Assembly: GCF_964340395.1 (NCBI RefSeq)
Contig: NC_135569.1
Coordinates: 17,752,757 to 17,816,756 of the forward strand
Reading direction: 5' to 3'
DNA from: Glandiceps talaboti
Lineage: Eukaryota > Hemichordata > Enteropneusta > Spengelidae
DNA length: 64,000 nt
Positions 54,109 through 64,000 of this stretch are shown one piece after another. The notes below the pieces were generated by a model. That model searched no databases. It was not told the origin of the DNA and saw only the letters and a list, made by a program, of their open reading frames with translations. Made by a program: the position numbers and the translations under genes. How positions within the stretch are numbered: the stretch's first letter is position 1; each line of letters starts with the position of its first letter.

Positions 54109-55329
54109 GAGTGACTTAACACATGAATTCCTAGGTGACTACTTTTAACTGTTAGCAACTTCCTTAATACATTCACACCTTGTTTAACCTTAATAGTAAT
54201 ACTTCTACTCAACTGCTGTAAACAATTTAGGACAAAAGTGTCCATTGTTGGAAATTTTTATGAATATTTCACATTACTTTTAGACAAGCATGTCATAATT
54301 TGTATTACAAAATACCATACCACAAATTTAGATATAGAAATTAAATATATATACCCCGTAATAATTCTTGCACATTTCAAAAAAGTGCATAAATGGACAA
54401 ATTCATCAACATGACTAAATTCATATCAAAATATTTCTTAAAATTGGAGTATATGAGTGAAAATTTTAATTTTGAACAAATTCCACAAATTTGGACTTGC
54501 AGTCAATGGGTTTGTCGAACATTACAAAGTATTTCAGTATTGGACTATGGAAAATATTTAGGGACTGCTGGGTGTCATCAATACTGTAGATACATCAAGA
54601 TAGCATTCACTAAGACAGCAGAGAGGTCAAATTCCAGTACAGACTACAGTAGAACAAATGTATCTGTACATGTAGATATTCTGTTTTGCCACTCAGTGTA
54701 TTACTTAACAGCAACATTAGGAATTGTTCAAACTCAATGCCCTTTCATAGGAAATCACTGATGGGGAAAACACAATGCATTTGAAATTGAATTTCCCTTT
54801 TCTTTTCTATTCCTGTATCTTTTCCTGTTTTTCTTAGTCATTCATTCTACGATTTCATTGCAGTCTCACAAAATAGCATTTAGTTCTACATCACAAATCA
54901 TTGACACATAAGCTAATTTTTCACAATACCAGATCAATATATCCAGTATTTGCATTGCCAATTGCTTTCCTGCATCTGAAATAGTGCATCTCTCACTGTG
55001 TGGATGAATCACTGATTAAGTTCTCATCTTATCCATTCACAATGTATTATCTGACTGCATAATCCACATCCCTTCACACTAAATAACTACAGCCTCACAA
55101 GCTGATGTGATGAAGTATCACTCTTGCATATCAATTTTCAGTAAATTTCCCTGCCTTTTAGGATTCTGGAGAGTAGTTTTATATGACTATAGTTATAGGT
55201 CATAAAAATATCTCCTTGACGTACTTTTTCCCATTCTCATAATGACTGTCACTTCACATTGTATCCACTGTTGCATATGTTACTACCTATATGTCACCTC
55301 AAAAGACTTACTGCACAACATATTATATC

Positions 55330-55372
<43 letters not shown>

Positions 55373-56088
55373 CATATATAACATATAGATATGATAAGGT
55401 GTTTCATACACAGGGGAAAACGTCTATCACTTTCCTAGCATTATCATAATAGAGATTTCCTGATCTTTATGTGTTTAAAAACAACATTTACTCTTAATAA
55501 TTCAAGAAACATACTACAATTTTGTGATACTATGCAAGATAAGCTGTCAATATCTGGCAATTCATACAAAAATTTGTGCTACCTGTTTCCCTAACAGCAT
55601 TTTACTTTTAGTTAAATATGGATTTGGCCACACTTTGAAATTAATATCAGCATTACATCAACAAACACGACATAATTAATTCCTTTGAGACTATGATGAC
55701 TATGATGATTTTGAATTGTGACACTCCCACAGTAATGGCCTATCTGGTCAGTACTGGTATACAATCTAAATGAGAATAACATATCACATTATTACAACAG
55801 AGAGAGTCAGTGAAATGGCTTCACGTCTACACTACCCTACATGTACTCTATGAGAGCATAGTTAGCCAAGGAGAAAATTAACACTTAGGAATGCCCTCCC
55901 TGTTGTCTTATTGACCCTTTTACAGTTCGATATCTGCAAAAAAATTATGGACATTCCAAATGTTATTAATTTTTTTGGAAAATATGGTTTTTAAAATAAA
56001 ATCTTTGCAATATTTTTTTTAAAGGCTCTTTCTATGACTGCAATCTAAAAAGGATAATCAACAGATTAACTCAAACATGTCACTTTAG
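54109..56088. other. intron stretch with (TA)n
   Basis: A (TA)n tract at about 55334-55367. A 122-codon frame at 54393-54761 has no recognised domain. Nothing else. Confidence 0.55.
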
Positions 56089-57240
56089 GACAGAAAGGGT
56101 AGGTACAACATAGGTTAAAATAAGTGACAGAAAGGGTAGGTACAACATAGGTTAAAATAGGTGACAGAAAGGGTAGGTACAACATAGGTTAAAATAGGTG
56201 ACAGAAAGGGTAGGTACAACATAGGTTAAAATAGGTGACAGAAAGGGTAGGTACAACATAGGTTAAAATAAGTGACAGAAAGGGTAGGTACAACATAGGT
56301 TAAAATAGGTGACAGAAAGGGTAGGTACAACATAGGTTAAAATAGGTGACAGAAAGGGTAGGTACAACATAGGTTAAAATAGGTGACAGAAAGGGTAGGT
56401 ACAACATAGGTTAAAATAGGTGACAGAAAGGGTAGGTACAACATAGGTTAAAATAGGTGTCAGAAAGGGTAGGTACAACATAGGTTAAAATAGGTGACAG
56501 AAAGGGTAGGTACAACATAGGTTAAAATAGGTGACAGAAAGGGTAGGTACAACATAGGTTAAAATAGGTGACAGAAAGGGTAGGTACAACATAGGTTAAA
56601 ATAGGTGACAGAAAGGGTAGGTACAACATAGGTTAAAATAGGTGACAGAAAGGGTAGGTACAACATAGGTTAAAATAGGTGACAGAAAGGATAGGTACAA
56701 CATAGGTTAAAATAGGTGTCAGAAAGGGTGGGTACAACATAGGTTAAAATAGGTGACAGAAAGGGTAGGTACAACATAGGTTAAAATAGGTGTCAGAAAG
56801 GGTAGGTACAACATAGGTTAAAATAGGTGACAGAAAGGGTAGGTACAACATAGGTTAAAATAAGTGACAGAAAGGGTAGGTACAACATAGGTTAAAATAG
56901 GTGTCAGAAAGGGTGGGTACAACATAGGTTAAAATAGGTGACTGAAAGGGTAGGTACAACATAGGTTAAAATAGGTGACAGAAAGGGTAGGTACAACATA
57001 GGTTAAAATAGGTGACAGAAAGGGTAGGTACAACATAGGTTAAAATAGGTGACAGAAAGGGTAGGTACAACATAGGTTAAAATAGGTGACAGAAAGGGTA
57101 GGTACAACATAGGTTAAAATAGGTGATAGAAAGGGTAGGTACAACATAGGTTAAAATAGGTGACAGAAAGGGTAGGTACAACATAGGTTAAAATAGGTGA
57201 CAGAAAGGGTAGGTACAACATAGGTTAAAATAGGTGACAG
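56089..57240. repeat. minisatellite, 37 bp x 31
   Basis: Units GACAGAAAGGGTAGGTACAA plus CATAGGTTAAAATAGGT. Variants are GACAG/GTCAG, TAGGT/TAAGT and GGTAGG/GGTGGG. Strong purine bias on the plus strand (pyrimidine on the Eph RNA strand). It lies about 0.7 kb downstream of the exon 3 donor. Confidence 0.97.
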
Positions 57241-57901
57241 TAGTATACACAGCTGATCTGATAGAGATAAGAATAATTTGTAAGGTCCTTGACATGTGGC
57301 GTAATTTTGAAAATTGATAATTTTAGTAGCAGCATTGGTTGATTGGATACTTACATAGGAACTTGTGATTATTTAGCCTGACCAGTATGTCTGTAATTTT
57401 TGCATACAAGACTGTCCTGAAACATCTCCAGTATCTCAATTCGCCACATTGTTTTGATTCCAATGTCAGAGACAAATAACTAGATCTCCAACTTAACAAA
57501 AACAATATGAGTATCTTGCTGGCATTCTCCCATGTTTTAATTTGGTATTTGGCATTCTCAACTTCCAAGGACAAAGATGATACACCTCATCTACATCATT
57601 ATGGCATGCATACTTGCCTGATGACACTTAAACCACCCATTTTAGTCAACAATAATTATGGTGTCAGTTGCCTGGCTATAAAACTGCCAGACATGAGCTG
57701 AGCTGACCCCTGTGTGTTTTAGTTAAGGTCATAATCTACTAAACACTTGTGGATTAAAAAGGAAAATGTAAAGAAAGTCCTTCTGAAGTTAAGATCTTTG
57801 AAAGGTGTTTAAGGGATCTTGTCCATTGACTTTTTTGTGTACGCTAGAATTAATGTATTTTGAAATGGGTTTACAAGAGACAGGCCAGTTAATCCACTTA
57901 C
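57241..57901. other. intron 3 beginning, nothing recognised
   Basis: 660 bp between the exon 3 donor and the 37-bp array; no element recognised. Confidence 0.55.
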
Positions 57902-58550
57902 CTTGGCAAATCTTTCCATTCAAATTTTGATAACCAGGCTGGCAAGCACAAGTATCAGTATTAAGTGTCCAAGTTCCTACACTCTGACACTGGTACAAAG
58001 GTTTCTCAGATCCAACTGCATTTGCCACACATGTACCTTCAACTGCTACAAGATTGCCTGCAATTGGACTTGCTGGTGTCCTGGTAAACATGGCTAAATT
58101 CTCAATAACTTCAGGACAAGCATAGTAGAAGACTGTCACGTTTAAAATTGCCAGACATGAACCTTGGTCTTGGAAAGCTAAGTAAAATCCTCTCCTGGAC
58201 GTCGTTCTAAAAAACCGAGTTTCTGTATTGACCACTTCAGTGTCATAGGTAAAGCGACCATCAGCAGCTATTCTATCAATTTTTGTGTATCCTCTAGATC
58301 CCCATACTGGCCAGCTGGCATCAGCATTATCTGCATCTGTTTCATAGTAATACAAATCAAATGTTTCTTTGCATGACACAGCATTTGGAATGTCAGTACA
58401 CTCACGCATTGAAAAAGCAATCTTAACTCCAACTCTATTTGCATCTTGTGCATCAATCCATGTTGTCCTCAACCAGTTGTTTTGTGAACCTTCATTTGCT
58501 ACTCGACAGATTTGATATCGTCGTTCACCACTGGCACCAGTTTCAGTCCA
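57902..58550 (-). CDS. Eph: Eph receptor exon 3 (ephrin ligand-binding domain, start of Cys-rich region)
   Basis: 649-nt exon, acceptor CCTACAG ahead of TGG at 58550, donor CAAG/GTAAGT after 57902; phase 0 in, phase 1 out. It encodes residues 57-272 plus one base. Diagnostic Eph ligand-binding motifs are present: SQNNWLRTTWI (78-88), RVGVKIAFSMRECTDIP (95-111), SCKETFDLYYYETD (115-128), KIDRIAAD (146-153) and RRGFYLAFQDQGSC (175-188), closing with FYYACP (197-202). In the family this jellyroll domain binds membrane ephrins at cell contacts. Residues 203-272 begin the cysteine-rich linker (GTCVANA, YQCQSVGTW, CACQPGY, ICQ). NVT at 193-195 may be glycosylated. The long open frame begins at an internal TTG/Leu (58472), but that is not a start: coding sequence continues upstream to the acceptor. 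Intron 3 follows and is exceptionally long. Confidence 0.95.
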
Positions 58551-58760
58551 CTGTAGGTCACCATAGGAAAAAAGGAATACACAGGAAAAAGTTAATAATC
58601 TTCACAAGAAAATACTAGCTATGGCCTGACATCACACATTTCCAAAATGAACTTCAACCCATCAGCAAGCCTAAATAGTCCACTTCTAAAACTGGCTAAT
58701 GACAGGAATGTGAAAAGTACATTACAAATATAAAGACATCCATCTCATATCACACACACA

Positions 58761-58801
<41 letters not shown>

Positions 58802-59741
58802 TGCCATGCCTATAGCACTACTGAACCTAAGAAGTTCAGTTGAGATAAAAATTTGACTAAAAATTTCCAAATAATTTGAAACTACATAGGAAGTAAACTT
58901 ATAAAGGTTGTGAAGCTATTTTATTAGTTTGAGAAATACATTTACTTGAAAGTAGTAAAAAGATCCCCGACTCAACATCTACTAATTAAACCAGCTACTC
59001 TACAATGAACAGACTTGAAATATTTTACACTGTCACAAAGTTCACTTTCACTTTTCACTATTAAACAAATCAATATTTTCAACTACCCTCCCACTGGATA
59101 AAACAGTCATGTTTCCCATACATTATACCACATTTAGCATTTTCAAGAGCAAATTGGTACACTTTGAAGCTGCTAAGTGACTGTTGTGTTTCAGCATGTC
59201 CACTAGAGTTGTGAAATAGTTCAGGTCCATATGAGCATTATGACCATACTAATAGTGTTGTGATTAGCTGGAAGAGGTCCTTATCTTCTATCTCAATGAC
59301 TGGATAACCTATGACCCAGTCATACACCCATGGCATAAATTCCTAATCATCATATTGACCCAACAAACATCTGTAAAATTTTACTGCAGACTTCTACTTA
59401 AAATAATCTTTCTTGTCACATATCAATCTTTCAACAGACTTCACTACACTGGACTCGAGCTTTACACAATACTTGTTAATATTTAATACAATTGCTCCTT
59501 GAAATAGTGTGAGGTAATTTTTAGATACAATAAACTATTAGCTATCACTTATAACATATACACAAATTGTTAGTGTTTAATATGAAGGGGGCTAGTGTAT
59601 GGGGACAAAACATGGCATGTGCATGACTTCCTATAAAACAGTCTGACGAGCTTAAGTGGTCATGTTGTATATTGTTCAACTGTGCCACCATCCCATAAAA
59701 ATCAATATCAATGCTGATTTGATCAAAGAAAGTTAACGTAC
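58551..59741 (-). other. Eph: intron 2 of the Eph gene
   Basis: Donor GTACGT, acceptor CCTACAG. Contains a 3'-end fragment of repeat family A with its (CA)n tract (58750-58850); nothing else recognised in the remaining ~1.1 kb. Confidence 0.75.
58750..58850 (+). mobile_element. repeat family A, 3' fragment with (CA)n
   Basis: A (CA)n tract, then TTTGCCATGCCTATAGCACT, then ACTGAACCTAAGAAGTTCAG and TTGAGATAAAAAT. This is the same 3' end seen in the copies at 9461-10695, 12850-13447, 25945-26220 and 40845-41483. Only the last ~100 bp are present. Confidence 0.75.
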
Positions 59742-59818
59742 CCCTCGTCCTCCCGTGTTGGTTTCGTGCCATACCGTCCACCTCAGACTTCTTTCTTCTG
59801 TAGAATTGTACAATGTCA
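59742..59818 (-). CDS. Eph: Eph receptor exon 2 (start of ephrin-binding domain)
   Basis: 77-nt exon between a pyrimidine-rich acceptor (TTTTCTTTCAG, reading the minus strand) and the donor GTACGT at 59741. It starts in phase 1 and ends in phase 0. It encodes residues 31-56: VTLYNSTEERSL, RWTVW, HETNTGGRG. This is the first strand of the Eph ligand-binding domain, corresponding to the 'EVTLL-D...GW' start of vertebrate Eph proteins, where the second exon is also very short. NST at residues 35-37 is a possible N-glycosylation site. No long open frame marks this exon. It was found by looking for the piece that joins the signal peptide to the exon that begins at Trp57. The perfect phase fit on both sides makes it convincing, though the donor is GTACGT rather than the commoner GTAAGT. 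Confidence 0.82.
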
Positions 59819-60962
59819 CTGAAAGAAAAGACATTATGTCACAACACATGTCGTTTTTACAACATCTCTTTCTTTTTCTACGTTGATTGAGTATTGTTTG
59901 GACCCAAGTTTGTCAAAACGACCTCCTGCTAACCCTCGCTCTAAAACCTGAATTGTTTCCTGATCGTTGGTCGGTTATGTACTTGGCTATACACAGTTTT
60001 CATTTTCTGAAGGCTCATTTAAACTGTTGTCTACAATAACAAGATATCGTGAATAGCTTCTGTACATTAACTATTGTTGGACAGGAATTCAACACAAACT
60101 TCATAGTTCCCACATCAATTAGTAAGTCTTGGTGTTAATTTAAACTGAGTGCATTACCGATCGATTCTCAACACAATTTTTATGTTTTGCTATTTCACCA
60201 GAAGAGTTTGTATATGGCTTGGCACCCTTTGTGGAGGCCGAAGACAACTGCTATTATGAGTAATTTAGCGAACCACCACCACCAGTGGCGACGATCGAGA
60301 AACATGAGAAAGAGAAGGCGAATGACCGACGACGTATACTGACATACTCACAGTCTCAGTTTACCCGGCGAAGATTGTGTTTCACTGCCTTCAGAAATTT
60401 TAACCCAATAAAGTCAAACAACAAAGTATACCAGATATCGTTATTTGTTTTACAACCTTTGGTGTTTTTTGAAAACCCTGACACCTTATAAAATTTCCAA
60501 GTTATTTGTTCATGGCAAATTAGACTCCTTTGAGCTGAAAACCGCGTGATCATGGTATCACTACTGAGGTCTTGATAACAAATAGTCATACGGAAGTCGG
60601 TCATATCGAAAAAGTATTTGAACGGTAAACACAATGTACATCTATCAATAAACTACTCAACAAAATGTTTTGAGCGTAGTGTTGTTGCCCTGCGACTAGA
60701 TCCCAACATTTCTGTAACTTCACTATTCGAGCAACCAGTATGCTCTAAAAGTTTCTGGTGTAAAAACGGGGAAAATTCAACAAGACGAAAGAACGTTGAT
60801 CATATAACTCAAGAAGTCTGCGAGTTGTCTGATCGGGTCGATCGGGCCGTCGTTCAACTGACAAGGACTTCACGCACTTTTATGTTTAAACGCAAAAATC
60901 TATTTTAGTAACAACGATTGCTACACTAAATTAGCTGCAATAAAATATCGATATAATCTCAC
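59819..60962 (-). other. Eph: intron 1 of the Eph gene
   Basis: Donor GTGAGA, acceptor CTTTCAG. The stretch 60240-60900 is visibly less AT-rich than the other introns, with several CG dinucleotides and two short plus-strand open frames (60285-60491, 60618-60908). I recognise no product. It could be regulatory DNA near the promoter. Confidence 0.6.
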
Positions 60963-61053
60963 CTTCTAGCGAGTCTGTGATCTTTATAACTGAGAGAGAA
61001 ACTGTAAAAAGTAGTACTAAAGTCGGAGAAAGTGGTCGCCTGGTAGTCGCCAT
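60963..61053 (-). CDS. Eph: Eph receptor exon 1 (start codon and signal peptide)
   Basis: First coding exon of the Eph receptor, 91 nt, 30 codons plus one base. The ATG at 61053-61051 has A at -3 and G at +4, a good initiation context. The peptide starts MATTRRPLSPT, then a hydrophobic core LVLLFTVSLSVI, then KITDSLE. This is a classical signal peptide with a basic n-region, and cleavage near the TDS/LE area is my estimate. The exon ends CTAGAAG before a GTGAGA donor at 60962-60961, in phase 1. That joins in frame to exon 2 (G + TG = Val). The start was chosen because it is the ATG giving a signal peptide directly ahead of a consensus donor whose phase fits. An upstream ATG (61156) opens only a short separate frame. 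The 5' UTR and transcription start are not visible. Confidence 0.85.
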
Positions 61054-61084
61054 GATTCGAAGTTACACTCAAATGATTGAAAAC

Positions 61085-61156
61085 TCAATATACACACATT
61101 GCCACACGCTCCACTGGGTGAAACCATTTATGGAATAGGGGTTGATCGGTAATCAT
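61085..61156 (-). promoter_or_regulatory. possible upstream ORF before the Eph start codon
   Basis: On the minus strand an ATG at 61156-61154 in a strong context (GTCCACCATGA, A at -3) opens 23 codons (MITDQPLFHKW ... MCVY) and ends in TGA at 61087-61085. That is 31 bases before the Eph ATG. If the transcript starts upstream of 61156, this uORF could lower translation of the receptor. The transcription start is unknown and the peptide has no recognised relatives, so this is an inference from position and context only. Confidence 0.35.
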
Positions 61157-62401
61157 GGTGGACAACATCCGACAAGGAATGCCTTGGGGACACGTCCCAG
61201 GTATTTCCCCTGTCTTGTCAATAGAGGGCCCGCATCAATTCACTTGAACTTCCAAGCCCCCAGGACATATTTTGACCGTAAAAGTCTTAAGACTGGCTCA
61301 CCCTAATGACATTACAATACTTCTTTTATTGCACGTTTTAAAAAGGAGATGTTTCATTATTGACGAAAAACATATAATTTTCATTTTCAGATAAGCCCCA
61401 TTATGTTTCAGATTGCAAGGAAATTCCATGAACATCTGAGAAGACAGCCCTCTCCGTACACGGTGATTTTTTGACGGGCACATTTATCCAGCTGTTATCG
61501 CTTACTTGTCAAAGTGAACATTCACATAGAGTCGAAAGGGCTCAGTGTTGTTTACTGTTACACTAAACATTAAAAACACTCTTTAGCACACTCCACTCAA
61601 TAAATGGAATCAGTCAACTGGAACAAAAGTAGCTACAATCATATTTCCTTGCCATTAATTTTTTTTTTACTTTTGAATATTGATACTATCGCATGTAAAC
61701 AAAGTCTTATGATCTTTCATTGTTTCAAGACTGTTGAAGAACCTGGGGTGAAGTGTCAAATGTTGAAATATACCTATATTAAAGGGTACACTATTTGATT
61801 TCTGGGTGGGGCTGGACGAGTTTCCTAAAACAAATTGTTGCTTGCCAAAAGTAGGGAAACTATGCTGACCAAGTCAAGACAGTAAAAAAAATGTTTCCAG
61901 GGTATGAGCTAAAAAAAAACTAATTCCTAGGTACATGTACATTTCTGGCTCCCCGCGCCTATGGCAATGGCACCTAAACTTTTAAATGTTTTTGTCAAAG
62001 GTTTATACTAACTGCAAATGCTGAAAGAAACCGAAACACTGCCATCAAATCAAATTACTGAGAATACTGACCGACTTAGTACCTTTATTGAATCCTGTAA
62101 TTTGTCAGAACGATAAAATAATTCTAAATGGTATAAGGCTTATATGGCATGCAACAATACACTTTGAAGATTTTTTAGTGTTAGTTTTCTGAATTCCAAT
62201 TTCAATTGTGATCAGGAAAGGATATTGTGATCACCTTGACATGTTAAAATAACACCAGATAACACTCTTTTAACAAAAATTTATAGGGAATCCCCCCCCT
62301 GCACCCACTGCAAACTACTCCCTTGTATTTTGATTCAAATTTTACCTCATATTTTTATTACCTCGACATGTTGAAATAGCACCAGAAAGCATTCTTTTAA
62401 T
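61157..62401. other. upstream flank of Eph: probable promoter region, nothing specific recognised
   Basis: The 1.2 kb upstream of the start codon should contain the promoter. I see no convincing TATA box or CpG island. 62222-62275 and 62358-62403 are diverged copies of one ~45-bp sequence (CTTGACATGTTAAAATAACA versus CTCGACATGTTGAAATAGCA, followed by CACCAGA). No gene is recognisable. Confidence 0.4.
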
Positions 62402-62952
62402 CCTTGGGGAGGCTGACCACGGCCTAGGGGGAGGTTGACCTCGGTCTAGGGGGAGGTTGACCTCGGTCTAGGGGGGAGGTTGACCTCGGTCTAGTGGGGA
62501 GGTTGACCTCGGTCATGGGGGGGGGGGTTTTGACCTCGGTCTAGGGGTAGGTTGACCTCGATCGGGGGGGGGGGGGGGGGGGGGGGGTTGACCTCGGTCT
62601 AGGGGTAGGTTGACCTCGGTCGGGGGGGGGGGTGACCTCGATCTAGCTTGACCTCGGTCATGGGGGGGGGGTTGACCTCGGTCTAGGGGTAGGTTGACCT
62701 CGGTCGGGGGGGGGTGACCTCGGTCTAGGTTGACCTCGGTCATGGGGGGGGGGGGGTTTGACCTCGGCCTAGGGGTAGGTTGACCTCGGTCGGGGGGGGG
62801 GGGGGGGGTTGACCTCGGTCTAGGTTGACCTCGGTCATGGGGGGGGGGTTGACCTCGGTCTAGGGGTAGGTTGACCTCTGTCTGGGGGTAGGTTGACCTC
62901 GGTCTGGGGAGGTTGACCTCGGTCAAGGGGGGGGGGTGACCTCGGTCTAGCC
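62402..62952. repeat. G-rich minisatellite with poly-G tracts
   Basis: About 25 copies of a variable unit around GGTTGACCTCGGTCTAGG(G)n. G runs of 4 to 24 (longest 62564-62587) alternate with the conserved core TTGACCTCGGTC. The core plus flank GAGGTTGACCTC is a near-palindrome, and TGACCT/AGGTCA matches nuclear-receptor half-sites. The unit length varies through the G runs. A 168-codon proline/arginine-rich minus-strand frame here is a by-product. The array begins about 1.35 kb upstream of the Eph ATG. Poly-G lengths may be unreliable in assembly. Confidence 0.9.
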
Positions 62953-64000
62953 AGGCAATGCCGATAATATGCTCATCTAATCTTTGCTGGTCTTCATCCG
63001 GGGTCTTCAGCTCCAACAATTAGATCTATGCACAGTGCTATTGATAAGTAATGGCAACAATGCCTTTAAAAAAAAAGATCAGTGTGGTGGCAGCGAAGGA
63101 ATAGGCTCGTGTCTCTTTTCACCAGAAGTCTGACAGAATTTTAACTTATGATGTTGAAATATTTGAACAGTGAGAGGGTCATATTTTAGAGAAAAGAAAT
63201 TGAGTGGACAACTTTTTAGAAAACGGGATGAGGGGAGTCCACCCTTGTAATTACCGAAGACTTCCTCATGCAAAATATGTTATTGAATTGTGATGAACCT
63301 GGGAATCCACCACCACTCAAAATAAATCCATATAAAAACGTTTATCTCTGGACATATTCATGTCATTGCAATGAGCCGTGGGACGATGTTTTGAGTTGTA
63401 TCAACAATTGTTGTCGGACATTCTGGTCTATAATCTATGACACACATTCACCATACTCTCTCACTCACTTCCTTTATGATTTGTAAATAGTATAAATTAT
63501 ATTGACATTATGTCAACAGATACCGTACTCAAACATTGCTATATATAGTGAGGATAGGTTCTATCTAAAAGCGGTCTCTGCTTAGCGTAGGGTTATATTT
63601 TACTTTTTGATGGTGGTACAAATGTAGACATTTCACTTTTGCAAAGTTCGGTCGGTACGCCGAGTGAGAACAGTGACAGTGCTAGTATTCACAATTCTTG
63701 GCCGTAAATTTTGATAAAAATTGTGGACTTCTTAATATTCTATCTCAGTCGATACGATTAAAGATATTTACAAATGATTTCGTTTGTGGTCTTCTGATTC
63801 AGAAGAAACCAGGTCGGCCCATATTATTACAACGAGTAACACTGAAGTAAAGCATTTTCTCAATGTGTTACACTCGTTTGTAGCATTCGTATCAAGTGTA
63901 AAAGTATACTGTTTCAATTGGTTTATTTACAAGCCTAGCATGTAGCCTTTCTAATGTGGTCAATTAGCAAATATAATAGTATACTTTTACACCTGATATG
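62953..64000. other. far upstream flank; inverted repeat at right edge
   Basis: No gene recognised; short ORFs only. The last 112 bp contain two inverted arms, 63889-63910 and 63978-63999, matching at 20 of 22 positions (core TGTAAAAGTATACT) around a 67-bp spacer. The structure may continue past the window. Confidence 0.5.

Noticed and set aside
54393-54761. 122-codon plus-strand ORF
   Set aside because: No recognisable family. It is isolated in AT-rich intron DNA and likely a chance frame.
58268-58472. Translation start inside exon 3 (MRTTWIDA...)
   Set aside because: The codon is TTG inside the conserved NNWLRT motif. Coding sequence continues upstream to a splice acceptor at 58551.
62513-63019. 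168-codon Pro/Arg-rich minus-strand ORF
   Set aside because: It translates the poly-G minisatellite, with irregular units, and has no recognisable domain.

Overview
This is animal (metazoan) nuclear DNA: AT-rich, non-operonic, with spliced exons, (CA)n microsatellites, a tRNA-derived SINE, transposon fragments and many minisatellites. The one gene I can support is the 5' part of an Eph receptor tyrosine kinase on the minus strand. Five coding exons run from an ATG at 61053 down to a splice donor at 1528. They encode a signal peptide, the ephrin-binding domain, the cysteine-rich linker and the first fibronectin type III domain (437 codons plus one base). Second FN3, transmembrane, kinase, SAM and tail exons must lie beyond position 1. 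The splice phases join perfectly (1, 0, 1, 1, 1). The protein is clearly Eph but not vertebrate-like in detail, and with the repeat content this suggests a marine invertebrate (deuterostome or lophotrochozoan). The species is not determinable by eye.

Layout along the + strand: 1-1527 intron 5 (partial); 1528-1863 exon 5; 1864-3271 intron 4; 3272-3430 exon 4; 3431-57901 a 54.5 kb intron 3; 57902-58550 exon 3; 58551-59741 intron 2; 59742-59818 exon 2; 59819-60962 intron 1; 60963-61053 exon 1 coding part; 61054-64000 upstream DNA, with a possible upstream ORF, a very G-rich minisatellite and an inverted repeat at the right edge.

The giant intron is repeat-built. About twenty minisatellite arrays (units mostly 27-58 bp, up to 52 copies) together with the upstream G-rich array occupy roughly a fifth of the window. 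Three interspersed repeat families (called A, B and C here) share a design: internal tandem units, a short conserved module, a (CA)n/(CAGA)n/(GGAC)n tract, then a short 3' end. There are also a foldback palindrome with a minisatellite inside one arm, a hAT-like non-autonomous element, a MITE-like element and a SINE. Every long open reading frame in the intron comes from a tandem array whose unit is a multiple of 3, and I do not call these genes.

I saw no bacterial-type system, CRISPR array, rRNA or functional tRNA. The most interesting non-genic signals are the foldback palindrome at 6675-7561, the shared module of the three microsatellite-carrying families, the density of minisatellites in one intron, and the G-rich array 1.3-1.9 kb upstream of the Eph start codon.
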